From assembly GCF_007751715.1 (NCBI RefSeq), contig NZ_CP036292.1, forward strand, positions 2,914,001 through 2,978,000: a DNA stretch of 64,000 nucleotides. The letters run 5' to 3'. Both the position numbers and the translations under genes were made by a program. The DNA comes from Rosistilla oblonga (GTDB taxonomy: Bacteria; Planctomycetota; Planctomycetia; Pirellulales; Pirellulaceae). Below the pieces are notes generated by a model, which did no database searches, was not told where the DNA came from, and was given only the letters and a program-made list of their open reading frames with translations. Positions 45,934-55,508 of this stretch are shown here, in pieces. Position 1 is the first letter of the stretch, and each line of letters begins with the position of its first letter.

Positions 45934-47160
45934 TTAGGCTTCGATCGATTCGCGACCAACCGCTTGCAAGGCTTCGGCGATCATATCCAGACCACGCTCC
46001 GCATCGGAGAGTTCTAGATTCATCGCGGGCAGCAAACGCAAGATGTTACCTTGGGTGCAATTGATCAACAGACCCTGTTTCATGCATTGAGCGACGATCG
46101 GTGCGCCTTCGATATCCAGTTCGATACCGATCATCAACCCGGCAACGCGGACTTGGCGTACGAATTCAAACTGATCGACCAATGCGTTGGCCTTCTCTTC
46201 GATCAATTGACTCAATTGCTTCGCATGATCCAACAGCCCCTCGGCTTCGATCGTTTCGATCGCCGCAATTCCCGCGGCTGCCGCGATCGGATTACCGCCA
46301 AACGTCGACGCATGCGTGCCTGGTTTCAGGCTGGCGGCGATCTCTGGTCGCGCCATCATTGCCCCGCCGGCGATGCCGCCGCAGAGCGATTTGGCGAGCG
46401 TCATGATGTCGGGTTCGACGCCAAAATATTGGTGCCCAAACCACTCGCCGGTCCGGCCGCATCCGGTTTGAACTTCATCAAAAATTAGCACCAGGCCGTG
46501 CTCGTCGGCCAACTCTCGCAGCCCTTGCAGGAATCCGTCGGGCGGAAGTTGAACGCCACCTTCTCCTTGGATCGGTTCCAGCATGATCGCACAGGTTTGA
46601 TCGCCAACCGCTTCGCGAACCGCTGCTAGATCGCCAAACGGGCAATAGGTGAACCCGGCGACCAACGGGCCCAAGCCTTCGTGATACTTTGGTTGGGCGG
46701 TAGCGGTCAGGGCGCCAAGAGTTCGGCCGTGGAATCCGCCGGTGAAGGTGATGATCTTGTAGCGTTCCGCGGGCGTGTGCAGCCGCGCCAGTTTGATCGC
46801 CGCTTCGTTCGCTTCGGCACCGCTGTTGCAGAAAAACGCTTGGCCGCCAAAGCTCCGCTCGCTCAACATCTGAGCCCATTGGCCCTGCTGTTGCATGTAC
46901 CAGGTGTTGGGGACGTGGATCAGTTCGGCTACCTGCTTTTGGACCGCTTCGACGATCCGCGGCGGGCAGTGGCCCAACAGGTTGCAGCCCCAACCCGGGA
47001 ACAGGTCCAGATACTCTTTACCTTCGCTGTCCCAGACCTTCGACCCCTCGCCGCGGACCAAATTCACTGGGTAGCGAACGTAGTTGGGGATCACATATTG
47101 ATCGAACAATTCCACGGTGTCGGACGACGACAAGTAATCACTCAAAGGACGATGCTCCAC
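45934..47160 (-). CDS. argD: Acetylornithine aminotransferase
   Basis: ArgD is a PLP-dependent class-III aminotransferase that converts N-acetylglutamate semialdehyde to N-acetylornithine. The protein has 408 residues with a GTG start at 47160; no in-frame ATG exists nearer the conserved region. FFCNSGAEANEAAIKLAR is the class-III signature, IFDEVQTGCGRTG the PLP-Asp region, and MTLAKSLCGG the PLP lysine. Position between argB and argF supports ArgD rather than another omega-aminotransferase. Confidence 0.96.
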   Translation of the reverse strand: MEHRPLSDYLSSSDTVELFDQYVIPNYVRYPVNLVRGEGSKVWDSEGKEYLDLFPGWGCNLLGHCPPRIVEAVQKQVAELIHVPNTWYMQQQGQWAQMLSERSFGGQAFFCNSGAEANEAAIKLARLHTPAERYKIITFTGGFHGRTLGALTATAQPKYHEGLGPLVAGFTYCPFGDLAAVREAVGDQTCAIMLEPIQGEGGVQLPPDGFLQGLRELADEHGLVLIFDEVQTGCGRTGEWFGHQYFGVEPDIMTLAKSLCGGIAGGAMMARPEIAASLKPGTHASTFGGNPIAAAAGIAAIETIEAEGLLDHAKQLSQLIEEKANALVDQFEFVRQVRVAGLMIGIELDIEGAPIVAQCMKQGLLINCTQGNILRLLPAMNLELSDAERGLDMIAEALQAVGRESIEA

Positions 47161-47231
47161 GCTCGGAAAATAGGGAAAGCGATAAAGAGGACAAGGGGAC
47201 GCGGCGGGTTCGCCGAAATTGTCCCGCGACG

Positions 47232-48113
47232 TTATTGAACCGGCATCCGTTGCTTGACAATCTCGGTCCCGATGCCGCTGGTCGTATAGATTTCCAGCAA
47301 CAGGGAATGTCGCAGCTTGCCGTCGACGATGTGGACTTTGCCGACGCCGCGGTCGAGCGTCTCGAGACAGGCTTCGACTTTCGGGATCATTCCGGCTTCG
47401 ATCACGCCCGACGCGATCAGGTCTTTCGCTTCGTCGCTGGTCAGCGAGCGGATCGTGGTGCTGGGATCGTCTTTGTCCATTCGGACGCCGTTGACGTCGC
47501 TCAAGAAGATCAACTTCTCAGCCCCCAACGCCTGGGCGACAGCCATCGCCGCGGTGTCGGCATTGACGTTCAGCGGATTGCCGTCGGGGCCCTCGCACAT
47601 CGAAGGGATCACGGGGACCTGGTTGGTATAAGAGAGGCTCTCGATCACGTGGCGGTCGACATCGGTGACGTAACCGACGGCGCCGAGATCGGCTTCGCCT
47701 TCGAGTTGCAGCTTTTTGCCTCGCAAAACGCAGGTCGTATCGAAGCTCAGGTTCATCGCCCGACCTCCCATCCGTTCGACTTCCTGCGTGATCATCGTGT
47801 TGGTTTCGCCGGCAAGCACCTTGCGGACGATCTGCAGCGTGGCGGGATCGGTGACGCGGCGTCCTTTAATAAAGACCGGTTCGATTCCCTCGGCGGCCAG
47901 CGCACGATTGATCGCCTTGCCGCCGCCGTGCACGATCACGGGGCGCATCCCGACGGTCTCCATAAAGATCACGTCCAACAGGATGTGATGGAGCGCTTCG
48001 GTATCGTCCAACAAGCTGCCGCCGAGCTTGATGACGGTCGTCTTACCTCGGAATTGACGGATCCAGCCCATCGCTTCGATTAAGGTGTCCGCTTTGGCAA
48101 TTGCCTGATCCAC
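47232..48113 (-). CDS. argB: Acetylglutamate kinase
   Basis: ArgB phosphorylates N-acetylglutamate, the second step of arginine synthesis. A GTG at 48113 is chosen as the start because AAGGAG lies 5 bases upstream; it gives 293 residues. Extending further upstream would add a non-homologous tail. Motifs: [12 protein letters not shown] (ATP), [15 protein letters not shown], and [20 protein letters not shown]. First gene of the argB-argD-argF operon; 71 bases separate it from argD. Confidence 0.97.
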   Translation of the reverse strand: MDQAIAKADTLIEAMGWIRQFRGKTTVIKLGGSLLDDTEALHHILLDVIFMETVGMRPVIVHGGGKAINRALAAEGIEPVFIKGRRVTDPATLQIVRKVLAGETNTMITQEVERMGGRAMNLSFDTTCVLRGKKLQLEGEADLGAVGYVTDVDRHVIESLSYTNQVPVIPSMCEGPDGNPLNVNADTAAMAVAQALGAEKLIFLSDVNGVRMDKDDPSTTIRSLTSDEAKDLIASGVIEAGMIPKVEACLETLDRGVGKVHIVDGKLRHSLLLEIYTTSGIGTEIVKQRMPVQ

Positions 48114-48118
48114 ACTGG

Positions 48119-48124
48119 CTCCTT
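48119..48124 (-). promoter_or_regulatory. argB: Ribosome-binding site fixing the GTG start of argB
   Basis: AAGGAG read on the minus strand, 5 bases from GTG. It is a strong match and decides the start at 48113. Confidence 0.8.
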
Positions 48125-48264
48125 CGCGCCGGAACGTTGACGACGCCGACGGGTGGCCATCGTCGCATTCAATTTGGTCGAGGAAAAACGTGTTAATGTA
48201 CGCCCCCAATGGTTTCTCTGTCAATCCAGAGCACCCTGCGGCCAGTGCTGTGAAGTGTTTATGA

Positions 48265-48287
48265 TTAGGCAAATTAGCCGGCACGCG
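48265..48287 (+). repeat. Dispersed 23-base repeat, copy 2
   Basis: Identical to 4062-4084. It lies upstream of the argB start in the divergent gap. Confidence 0.7.
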
Positions 48288-48569
48288 TTAACGCGGCGTT
48301 GTCCCAGCGAACCGGATGCTAACGCATGCCAGCGGATGCCTCAACTTGCAACCGCTGATTTGCCCTGGACCTCGCGGCGGGGCGACCGCCTGCCGCGGAA
48401 ACGTTTGGCACTCGATGAGCCCCCGCTGAGCCGGTTCGCTGTTGGCGATCGTCGGTATTCGCGATCTCAACAGTCGCTATATTGAGGACGTTGTCAACAA
48501 TGGAAGCTCGCGCCAGCGGATTCGCTGGTTTTGTGTAAATTCGTACATCGGGAACAGGGATTCGACAGG

Positions 48570-49304
48570 ATGAGTGTTTTGAAGGATAAGATTGCCGTCG
48601 TCGTCGGTGGCGGGACGGGGATTGGCGCGGGGATCGCTCGCGGGTTTGCCGAAGCGGGCTGCCGCGTGGTGATCGCCGGACGTCGGATCGAAACGTTGCA
48701 AACATTTGCTGATTCGGTCGCTTCGCCCCACCCGATCGCTGTCCGTTCGGCTGATGTCGCCGATCGCGAGAGCGTCGACTCGCTGTTCGCTTGGGTTGCC
48801 GAAACGATCGGCCCTGTCGATATCGTCTGCAACGCGGCGGGGATCAATGTCGCGACCCGTTCGATGGCGCAGATGCAGCCCGAGCAGTGGGACCAGGTTT
48901 TGGCGATCAATGCGACCGGCGGGTACAACGTGATGAATGCGGTTTTGCCCGCGATGCGAGCTCGCCGCGATGGACTGATCATCAACATCTCCAGCATCGC
49001 CGGCAAGCGCGCGATCCAGCTCGGCGGGATCGCCTACTGTGCCAGCAAGTTCGCCATGACTGCGATGGGAACCGCGGCGTCGAACGAAGTCCGCGACGAG
49101 GGCGTGCGGATCACGAACGTCTATCCGGGCGAAGTCAACACGCCGCTGTTGGACAAACGCCCCAATCCGGTCAGCCAAGAGCATCGCGATTCGATCTTGC
49201 AACCCGAGGACTTCGGTGCACTGATGGTCTCGATCGCCTCGCTGCCGCCGCGAGCCCATGTGCCGGAAATTGTGCTGAAGCCGACAACACAAGAATGGTT
49301 TTAA
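48570..49304 (+). CDS. Short-chain dehydrogenase/reductase (classical SDR)
   Basis: The protein has 244 residues from the ATG at 48570, which sits just after an AGGGA-like region. The nucleotide motif VVVGGGTGIGAGIARGFAEAG, NAAGIN (NNAG motif), the catalytic Ser in ISSIAGKR and YCASK (Tyr and Lys) define a classical SDR. AGRRIETL after beta-2 suggests NADP rather than NAD. Substrate unknown. It is followed by scpB 116 bases downstream, without obvious functional link. Confidence 0.9.
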   Translation: MSVLKDKIAVVVGGGTGIGAGIARGFAEAGCRVVIAGRRIETLQTFADSVASPHPIAVRSADVADRESVDSLFAWVAETIGPVDIVCNAAGINVATRSMAQMQPEQWDQVLAINATGGYNVMNAVLPAMRARRDGLIINISSIAGKRAIQLGGIAYCASKFAMTAMGTAASNEVRDEGVRITNVYPGEVNTPLLDKRPNPVSQEHRDSILQPEDFGALMVSIASLPPRAHVPEIVLKPTTQEWF

Positions 49305-49420
49305 TCCTTTCAACTTTTCAGCTTCTAGCTTCGGCACGCCAGCGTGCAAAGTCTGCGCGGCGCGATGTCGCCGCCGACGATCTTCGTTCCAATCTAGCCC
49401 CGCTTAAAGTGTGATCAATC

Positions 49421-50374
49421 ATGGATGACGACAACACTGCCGACGAGGATCAAGAAGGTAAAGCCAAGGTCGACGACGAACTCGTCGATGAGCTAGACGA
49501 ATTCGAGGAAGACGAAGCAGAAGACGAAGCGGAAGACGAAGCAGACGACGAAGCAGACGACGAAGCAGACGACGAAGCAGACGACGAAGCAGACGACGAA
49601 GCAGACGACGAAGCAGACGACGAAGCAGACGACGAAGCAGACGACGAAGCAGACGACGAAGCGGAAGACGAAGCGGAAGACGATTTTTCGTTGGACGATC
49701 TCGGCGCCGCTTATGCCGAGGCGATGGTCGAAGCTGGGCTGATACCCGAACCGCCGCCTGCGGAAGAGGCCGACACCGAAGCGGTGGAGGAGGAGGCAGC
49801 GGCTGAAATCGATCCGATCGACGAGCAGCTGATCGAACCGCCGACGCCCGAGGGGATCGTCGAAGCCGCGTTGTTCATCGGGCACCCCGAAAACAAGCCG
49901 TTGACCGCCAAAGAACTCGCTCGCGTGATGCGCGATGTGAGTCCCAAGGAGGTCGAATCGATCATCGAATCGCTCAACGCGATCTATCGCGAGGATGGGC
50001 ACGCGATGCGGATCGACAAGGAACAGGGGGGCTACCGGATGTTATTGTCGCCCGAGGTCGATGCGGTTCGCCGCGTCTTTTACGGCAAAGTTCGCGAGGC
50101 GCGGCTGTCGCAGGTGGCGTTGGAAATTCTGGCCTTGGTCGCCTACCAGCCCGGCATCTCGGCTCCCGATCTCTCCAATCAACGCGGCCGCGATTGTGGT
50201 CCGCTGTTGAATCAATTGGTCCGGCGACGCTTGTTGGACGTCACGCGAGAGAAAGCCGAAGGAGAGGGGCGCGCGGTCCCCAAATATTATCCGACGCAGC
50301 GTTTCCTGAACTTATTCGGATTGGGCAGTCTCGAGGATCTGCCGCAGGTCGACGAAGATGTGCTGCCGATGTAA
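49421..50374 (+). CDS. scpB: Segregation and condensation protein B with a long acidic repeat N-terminus
   Basis: ScpB is the kleisin-associated winged-helix protein of the SMC-ScpAB condensin. The C-terminal half (about 145-300) is typical: IVEAALFIGHPENKPLTAKEL and LEILALVAYQPGISAPDLSN, then LVRRRLLDV and KYYPTQRFLNLFGL. The first 145 residues are extraordinarily acidic. Residues 31-86 are 14 tetrapeptides (DEAE or DEAD) encoded by a 12-base tandem repeat. Normal ScpB proteins are about 180-250 residues; this one has 317. No scpA is in the window. The start at 49421 is the only ATG before the repeat. Confidence 0.93.
   Translation: MDDDNTADEDQEGKAKVDDELVDELDEFEEDEAEDEAEDEADDEADDEADDEADDEADDEADDEADDEADDEADDEADDEAEDEAEDDFSLDDLGAAYAEAMVEAGLIPEPPPAEEADTEAVEEEAAAEIDPIDEQLIEPPTPEGIVEAALFIGHPENKPLTAKELARVMRDVSPKEVESIIESLNAIYREDGHAMRIDKEQGGYRMLLSPEVDAVRRVFYGKVREARLSQVALEILALVAYQPGISAPDLSNQRGRDCGPLLNQLVRRRLLDVTREKAEGEGRAVPKYYPTQRFLNLFGLGSLEDLPQVDEDVLPM
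49511..49678 (+). repeat. 12-bp minisatellite (14 units) inside scpB
   Basis: Units GACGAAGCAGAC or GACGAAGCGGAA. The order is 2 variant units, then 10 perfect units (49535-49654), then 2 variants. Every unit is in frame, so copy-number change alters length by four residues without a frameshift. Confidence 0.95.
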
Positions 50375-50936
50375 GGCGGCAGTGTTGGTCTGCGCTCGAA
50401 GCGTCGTCGAACCGACACCGGACGCAGCTGAAATCGTCGTCGGAATGGGTAGATGAGATGAAGATTGTCTGCTCGGGAAAATTTTTTTTGCCCACCGGTG
50501 CGCTCCGTTGGCCGCGCGATGTTGGGCGGCAGCTGGAGAGCGGCGCTGTCTGATTACCGCCGCTGGTCGCGGTACCGTGGGAACCGCTTGAAGGCTGTCG
50601 ATCCTGGTGGCTCTCCCGCGATTTGCTGGATTTCTAGCAAACACCCGTCCCCACCTTTGGTGTCTGGCGGTAGTGGTTCCTGTTGATTGAGATGTTGGGT
50701 TGTGCGCGGTTCTTCTGACTGCAGACTGTCGCCGTCGGAGCATGGCAGCATCACTTCGGGGCATCGCTTTGCGCAGAATTAAAACTTCTGCGGAGAGAAA
50801 TCTCTTGACTGAAGAGTGTTATCGAATCTAATCAGCGTTGAGATGTCGAGCACGTCGCTTTCTGCGTCGCGTCGACATTCATTGCAAGCGCTCGCTTGAC
50901 AACTTTTCTATCAATCTATCGATTCGGAGTCATGAC
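50375..50936. other. Intergenic region upstream of a DUF1559 gene
   Basis: This 562-base stretch holds no convincing gene. A TTGACT at 50805-50810 with TAATCA about 18 bases on is a weak promoter candidate for the downstream gene. An AT-rich AAAATTTTTTTT run lies near 50480. The CGGAGT before the downstream ATG can serve as a ribosome-binding site. Confidence 0.45.
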
Positions 50937-52085
50937 ATGTCTAGTGTCCAAGGTCCGCGTATTCGAAAGACAGGCTTCACGCTTGTCGAGTTGTTGGTCG
51001 TTATTGCGATCATCGGCATTCTTGTTGGATTGTTATTGCCAGCGGTTCAAGCGGCTCGCGAAGCCGCGCGTCGGATGCAGTGCACCAACAACATGAAGCA
51101 GTTTGGGATCGCGATGCACACGTTCCACGATGTTTACAGGGCGTTCCCGATGGGCGACGTGCCGCGGGCGGCTGGCGATGGATACATGTATGTGCAAACG
51201 CATGCGACGATTGCGTTGCTGCCGTTCATGGAACAGACGGCGTTGCAAGACGCACCTGGCGTCAACGAAGACTGGTACGACGCGGCCGCTAGTTCGGACA
51301 TCGAAACGGTGGTGTTGGAGACGGCGATCTGTCCTTCGGCGACTAACGGACCGACTAACCCGGTCGCTCAATGGGGGCCTGCGGGAGATGAAATCCATTC
51401 GCCGGGCATCGGCGTGCCATCCTTTGGTGCGATGCATTACGCGTTTTGCAAAGGCGTCAACGACGCTTGGGCCGTCGATTGGGATCGCGACGATCAGCAA
51501 GCTCCCGGATTCATCCTCGGTGCCGATGGGCGTCCGCAGCGCGGATCGAAGAAAGGCTATTTGAACGGCCCGATTCCGGCTTCCGAAAAAGGGATGTTCA
51601 ATCGCGGAACAAAGGTCCGGATCGCGGAGGTCACCGACGGAACAAGCAACACGTTTGCGATGGGCGAAGCGGCGGGCGGATCCAGTTGGCCGCTGTGCCG
51701 CGGGGTTAACTGCACCGATCCGAACTTCGGAGGTCAGCGATTCGAAGCCAACTTTGGCTGGTTAGTCGGCCAGCCGGGAGATGAGGATCTGCCGAGCGTG
51801 CTGGGAACCAACGCGTTTGGTTGCACGATGGAACGCTTGAACAAATGGCCTGTCACCGACAGCTATATGGCTTTGGCGGGCGACCGCAAATCGCAGCAAC
51901 GCGATGCTCGCAGCAGTGCCAACGGCGGCCTCAACAGCACATCGAACTTCCGTAGCCAGCATCCTGGTGGAGGGATGTTCCTGTTGGCCGATGGAGCTGT
52001 GCGGTTCGTCAGCGAGACGATCGACATGACGATCTATCGCGGCAGTTCGACGATCGGCGGCGGCGAAGTCGTCAACGGACTCTAG
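50937..52085 (+). CDS. DUF1559 family pseudopilin-like protein
   Basis: The protein has 382 residues from the ATG at 50937, the start that places a short basic leader before the pilin motif. GFTLVELLVVIAIIGILVGL is a type IV prepilin cleavage/methylation site. It is followed by LLPAVQAAREAARRMQCTNN, the DUF1559 opening. The C-terminus has the FLLADGAVRFVSETID block. The family is expanded massively in planctomycetes and is thought to be exported through a type-II-like/pseudopilin system; function unresolved. It is one of two DUF1559 proteins flanking a lipoprotein and two membrane acyltransferases. Confidence 0.95.
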   Translation: MSSVQGPRIRKTGFTLVELLVVIAIIGILVGLLLPAVQAAREAARRMQCTNNMKQFGIAMHTFHDVYRAFPMGDVPRAAGDGYMYVQTHATIALLPFMEQTALQDAPGVNEDWYDAAASSDIETVVLETAICPSATNGPTNPVAQWGPAGDEIHSPGIGVPSFGAMHYAFCKGVNDAWAVDWDRDDQQAPGFILGADGRPQRGSKKGYLNGPIPASEKGMFNRGTKVRIAEVTDGTSNTFAMGEAAGGSSWPLCRGVNCTDPNFGGQRFEANFGWLVGQPGDEDLPSVLGTNAFGCTMERLNKWPVTDSYMALAGDRKSQQRDARSSANGGLNSTSNFRSQHPGGGMFLLADGAVRFVSETIDMTIYRGSSTIGGGEVVNGL

Positions 52086-52368
52086 AGCCAATCACTCGGC
52101 ACTGCGTTGGATGAACTTGGACAAGCGACCGCCGCATCGACCGACGTATGCGGCGGCCTTTGTCTTGGGGCGAACAGCGTTGTCCATGCGGATGCCGTCG
52201 ATTGCTTTTCCGTTATTTGAGCCGGCGGGACGCGCCGTCGGCTTCTTTGGCGAGTTTTAAAGCTCGCCATTTATGTTGGCTACAAAAATTCAGGAAGGCC
52301 GCTGCGCAATCGCCAGCGGAACGCTGCCGCCGCGTGCGGTTGCGGCATCTTATCGAGGAGATCTATTC

Positions 52369-52710
52369 ATGTTGCGAGTTGTTTTGTTGAGTGCCTTTGT
52401 CTTTGCGGGCTTTGGTATCGTTGGGTGTGGTGGAGATCCTGAGCCGACGGCGACCGAGCCTCAGGCGCCGGGGCAGATGGCCAAGAGCGACGATCAGAAG
52501 ATGGAGTATTTGATCGAGATGCTGCATCGCAAGAATAGCGAAAAGAAGAACGCTCAAGCCGCCCGCGAACTGGGGCGGATGGGAGCGTTTGCGAAGGATG
52601 CGATTCCGGAGCTGCAGAAAGCGGTCCAGCAGACGTCGGACGATAAAGTTCGCACCGATGCACAAGCGGCGATCAAAGAGATTGAAACCGCAGCCGCCAC
52701 CGCGCAATAA
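52369..52710 (+). CDS. Small lipoprotein with HEAT-like helical region
   Basis: The protein has 113 residues from the ATG at 52369, preceded by GAGGAG at 52355-52360. A leader ends in GIVGCGG, a lipobox with Cys19. The mature chain is a Pro/Thr-rich spacer, then an amphipathic helical segment NAQAARELGRMGAFAKDAIP, which resembles a single HEAT repeat. The function is unknown. Confidence 0.85.
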   Translation: MLRVVLLSAFVFAGFGIVGCGGDPEPTATEPQAPGQMAKSDDQKMEYLIEMLHRKNSEKKNAQAARELGRMGAFAKDAIPELQKAVQQTSDDKVRTDAQAAIKEIETAAATAQ

Positions 52711-52851
52711 TAGGCTCCGCAGCAAACCACCCCCGTGGTCCGGCGACTCCGCTGGCGGGGTCGCATTCGCAATCGCGCTGCCGCGTCCAGCCGAACCATC
52801 CACGTCTTGCCCCGGCAAGCGACATTCCCTTACCGGGCGAAAAACGTACCC

Positions 52852-54090
52852 ATGACGGCAGCTATTAAAACCACTCCCGCTGCCGCCGAAGGATCGGAAG
52901 CACGCAAGCGGATCGTGTCGTTGGATCAGTTCCGCGGCTACACCGTTGTCGGCATGTTGTTAGTCAATTTCCTGGCCAGCTTTTCCGTCTCGCCAGCGGT
53001 GTTGAAGCACCACCACGACTACTGCAGTTATGCCGACACGATCATGCCGCAGTTTTTGTTTGCGGTTGGGTTTGCCTTTCGATTGACGTTTGGTCGGCGA
53101 GTGCAACGCGATGGCGCCGCGGCGGCCAACTGGCGGATGGTGCGGCGATTGTTGGGGTTGATGCTCGTCTCGATCGTGATCTACAACGTCTCGCCCCCGG
53201 CGAGCACCTGGGAAGAATTGGTCGCGTTGGGACCGGCGGGAATCCTGCCGGAACTGCTGAAGCGGAACTGGTTTCAAACGCTGATGCATATCGCGGTGAC
53301 TTCGCTGTGGATCCTGCCGGTGATCGCCGCCACCGCGCGTGTCCGGTGCTTGTGGATGGTGGGCAGTGCGATCGCGCACGTGCTGCTTTCGTATTGGTTC
53401 AACTACGCTTGGGTGAACACCAGCCCCAACGGAATCGATGGCGGGCCGTTGGGCTTCTTGACTTGGTCGGTTCCGACCGTGATGGGGACATTGGTTTGCG
53501 ACGCTGTCATGGCGGCAGCTGGCCGCGCTCCGCTGCTGCGTCTGGCCAGCTGGGGCTGCGGTTTAATCCTGCTCGGTTATGCGATGTCGTGTGGAACGCG
53601 AATGTACGACGTGACGCCGACACTGCCGATCTCGGCGAGCGATTCCAAATTGGCGGACGATCCGGTGCTGCCAACCGCTGCACAGTTTCATCGTTGGTGG
53701 GATGCGAAATCGTGGAGCGACCGGCTAGCCGAGCCGCCGTTTGTGGCGCCGCCCGACCAGTCGCATCGCAAATGGAACTACTGGATGATGAGCCAACGCG
53801 GCGGGACGCTGTCGTACGTCACGTTCTGCGCTGGAGTTTCGGTGCTGGTTTATCTGCTGTTCTACATCGCGTGCGATCTGTTCACGCTGCGTTGGTCGTT
53901 CTTCCAGACGTTTGGAACCAATGCGTTGGCGGCGTATGTGTTGCACGAAATGGTCGGGATGGCGGTCAAGCCGTTTATTCCCAGAGACTCGCCCGGCTGG
54001 TATGTCGCATCGGGACTGCTGCTGTTTTTTCTGATCACGTGGACGTTTGTCCGCAGTTTGGAGAAGCAGAAGATCTTTCTGCGGCTGTAG
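52852..54090 (+). CDS. HGSNAT/DUF5009-like multipass acyltransferase, copy 1
   Basis: The protein has 412 residues from the ATG at 52852. The N-terminal motif KRIVSLDQFRGYTVVGMLLV matches the RxxSLDxxRG opening of the heparan-alpha-glucosaminide acetyltransferase superfamily. Next comes YADTIMPQFLFAVGFAFRL, the family's D-x3-P-x-FLF-x2-G signature, preceded by a His cluster (KHHHDYC). About ten membrane helices. Members transfer acetyl groups across membranes to sugars, but activity here is unproven. It is followed after 57 bases by a paralogue. Confidence 0.85.
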   Translation: MTAAIKTTPAAAEGSEARKRIVSLDQFRGYTVVGMLLVNFLASFSVSPAVLKHHHDYCSYADTIMPQFLFAVGFAFRLTFGRRVQRDGAAAANWRMVRRLLGLMLVSIVIYNVSPPASTWEELVALGPAGILPELLKRNWFQTLMHIAVTSLWILPVIAATARVRCLWMVGSAIAHVLLSYWFNYAWVNTSPNGIDGGPLGFLTWSVPTVMGTLVCDAVMAAAGRAPLLRLASWGCGLILLGYAMSCGTRMYDVTPTLPISASDSKLADDPVLPTAAQFHRWWDAKSWSDRLAEPPFVAPPDQSHRKWNYWMMSQRGGTLSYVTFCAGVSVLVYLLFYIACDLFTLRWSFFQTFGTNALAAYVLHEMVGMAVKPFIPRDSPGWYVASGLLLFFLITWTFVRSLEKQKIFLRL

Positions 54091-54147
54091 CTTTCTCGGA
54101 TTCGCGTTTGCCTTGCTTCTTTTCTCTTCTCTCGTCAGGTGCATTCG

Positions 54148-55419
54148 ATGTCTTCAGCCACGGTAGATCCGGTGGCGACCGGGGCTCGGTCGACTCGCGT
54201 TGTTTCGATGGACCAGTTCCGTGGCTATGCCGTCGCGGGAATGTTTGTCGTCAATTTTTTGGGCGGACTGTCGATCACGCACCAAGTGCTCAAGCACAAT
54301 AACACGCACTTCAGCTGGGCCGATTCGATTATGCCCGGTTTCCTGTTCGCCTGCGGGTTTTCCTATCGGCTGTCGGTGATCAAGAAGGTTGCCAAAGCGG
54401 GCCGCCGGGCGACGTGGATCGGCATGCTGCGTCGTTCGCTCGGATTGGTGCTACTGTCGTTGGTGCTGTACGGATTGGGCGGCAGTTTCAAAACGTGGGC
54501 AGACGTCGATTCGGCGGCGGTGCACAAGTTTATTGCCGAACTGATCAAAGCGGATTTGTGGGAGGTGCTGGCGATCATCGGCGTCACGCAACTGCTGCTG
54601 TTACCGGTGATCGAGTGCTCGCCGCGGGTGCGATTGGCGATCGCGATCGGACTGTCGATCGCGCACATCGCGTTGTCGGGATGGTTCAATTATTGGTTCG
54701 TCTATGGCCAACCAAACGGGTTTGATGAATGGATGGGAACAACGGGGCGCCGCGCGTGGGACGGCGGTTGCTTTGGCTTGATCAGCTGGAGCGTGGTGAT
54801 GCTGGCCGGTTCGTTGGTCTACGACCTGATGTCGACTCAATCGATCCGCCGCGCCGTCGGCGTGCTGCTTGTCAGCGGAGCCGTCTTGATCGGGCTGGGC
54901 TATGCCGCTTCTTGCCTGACGACGCTTTATGATGTCCGCGAAACGAATGCGGTTCCGGTGGTCAGCGACAAAGACGAAAGGTTTGCCGCGTCGCCGGTCG
55001 TCCCGCCGTGGGCGAACCTGGAAGGTCGGTCGTGGGGATCGCTATTGGCGGAAGCTCCGTTTGTGGAGCCGCCGGGAACCGAGCAGCGAAAGCTGAACTA
55101 CTGGATGATGGACAAGCGTGTTGTCACGCAAAGCTTCATCTGGTTTTCAATCGGAATGACCTGTGTGGTCTACGCGTTTTTTGTGCTCGCCTGTGATCTG
55201 GGCTCGCTGCGCGTGGGGCTGTTTACGCTCTTTGGCCAGAACGCTTTGATCGCTTACGTGATCCATCACCCGGTCGCCGAGATGGTTTTGCAGGTCGTCC
55301 CCAAAGACTCGCCGCTGTGGTGGGCGACGACGGGGCTGTTGATCTATTTCTTGATCACTTGGTTGCTGGTCTCGGCATTCGCCAAAGCGTTTACGCCGGC
55401 GAGGCCAGTAAAGTCTTAA
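54148..55419 (+). CDS. HGSNAT/DUF5009-like multipass acyltransferase, copy 2
   Basis: The protein has 423 residues from the ATG at 54148 (an upstream in-frame GTG at 54139 is possible). It has the same architecture as its neighbour: TRVVSMDQFRGYAVAGMFVV, then FSWADSIMPGFLFACGFSYR. Internal matches along the whole length (for example RKLNYWMMDKRVVTQSFIWF against RKWNYWMMSQRGGTLSYVTF) show tandem duplication followed by clear divergence. The substrate is unknown; a cell-surface glycan is a reasonable guess. Confidence 0.85.
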   Translation: MSSATVDPVATGARSTRVVSMDQFRGYAVAGMFVVNFLGGLSITHQVLKHNNTHFSWADSIMPGFLFACGFSYRLSVIKKVAKAGRRATWIGMLRRSLGLVLLSLVLYGLGGSFKTWADVDSAAVHKFIAELIKADLWEVLAIIGVTQLLLLPVIECSPRVRLAIAIGLSIAHIALSGWFNYWFVYGQPNGFDEWMGTTGRRAWDGGCFGLISWSVVMLAGSLVYDLMSTQSIRRAVGVLLVSGAVLIGLGYAASCLTTLYDVRETNAVPVVSDKDERFAASPVVPPWANLEGRSWGSLLAEAPFVEPPGTEQRKLNYWMMDKRVVTQSFIWFSIGMTCVVYAFFVLACDLGSLRVGLFTLFGQNALIAYVIHHPVAEMVLQVVPKDSPLWWATTGLLIYFLITWLLVSAFAKAFTPARPVKS

Positions 55420-55508
55420 CTATTCGCCCGGCAGCGCGATCGGTGTCGCAGCTGTAGCGTTTCCCGACGCCGTTGGTTTTCGAGCGGCGCCGGGATGGAA
55501 GCAGCTTG

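Larger units (their letters stand above)
48114..48569. other. Divergent intergenic region between argB and an SDR gene
   Basis: The 456-base gap holds a copy of the 23-base dispersed repeat and further short inverted segments around GGATGCTAACGCATGCC (48305-48321). No gene was recognised. It should carry the promoters of the arg operon and the SDR gene. I could not identify an ArgR operator by eye. Confidence 0.5.

Noticed and set aside
49511-49678. Possible CRISPR-like array
   Set aside because: Contiguous 12-bp coding units without spacers; a minisatellite.
49493-50002. Minus-strand frame with repeated VVCFVVCF motifs
   Set aside because: This is the antisense reading of the DEAD minisatellite in scpB.
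50805-50835. Sigma-70 promoter for the DUF1559 gene
   Set aside because: The -35 is fair but the -10 is weak, so it is mentioned only as a candidate in the gap entry.
53307-54302. 331-residue open frame on the plus strand
   Set aside because: Overlaps the first acyltransferase in another frame; Arg/Gly/Cys-rich shadow.
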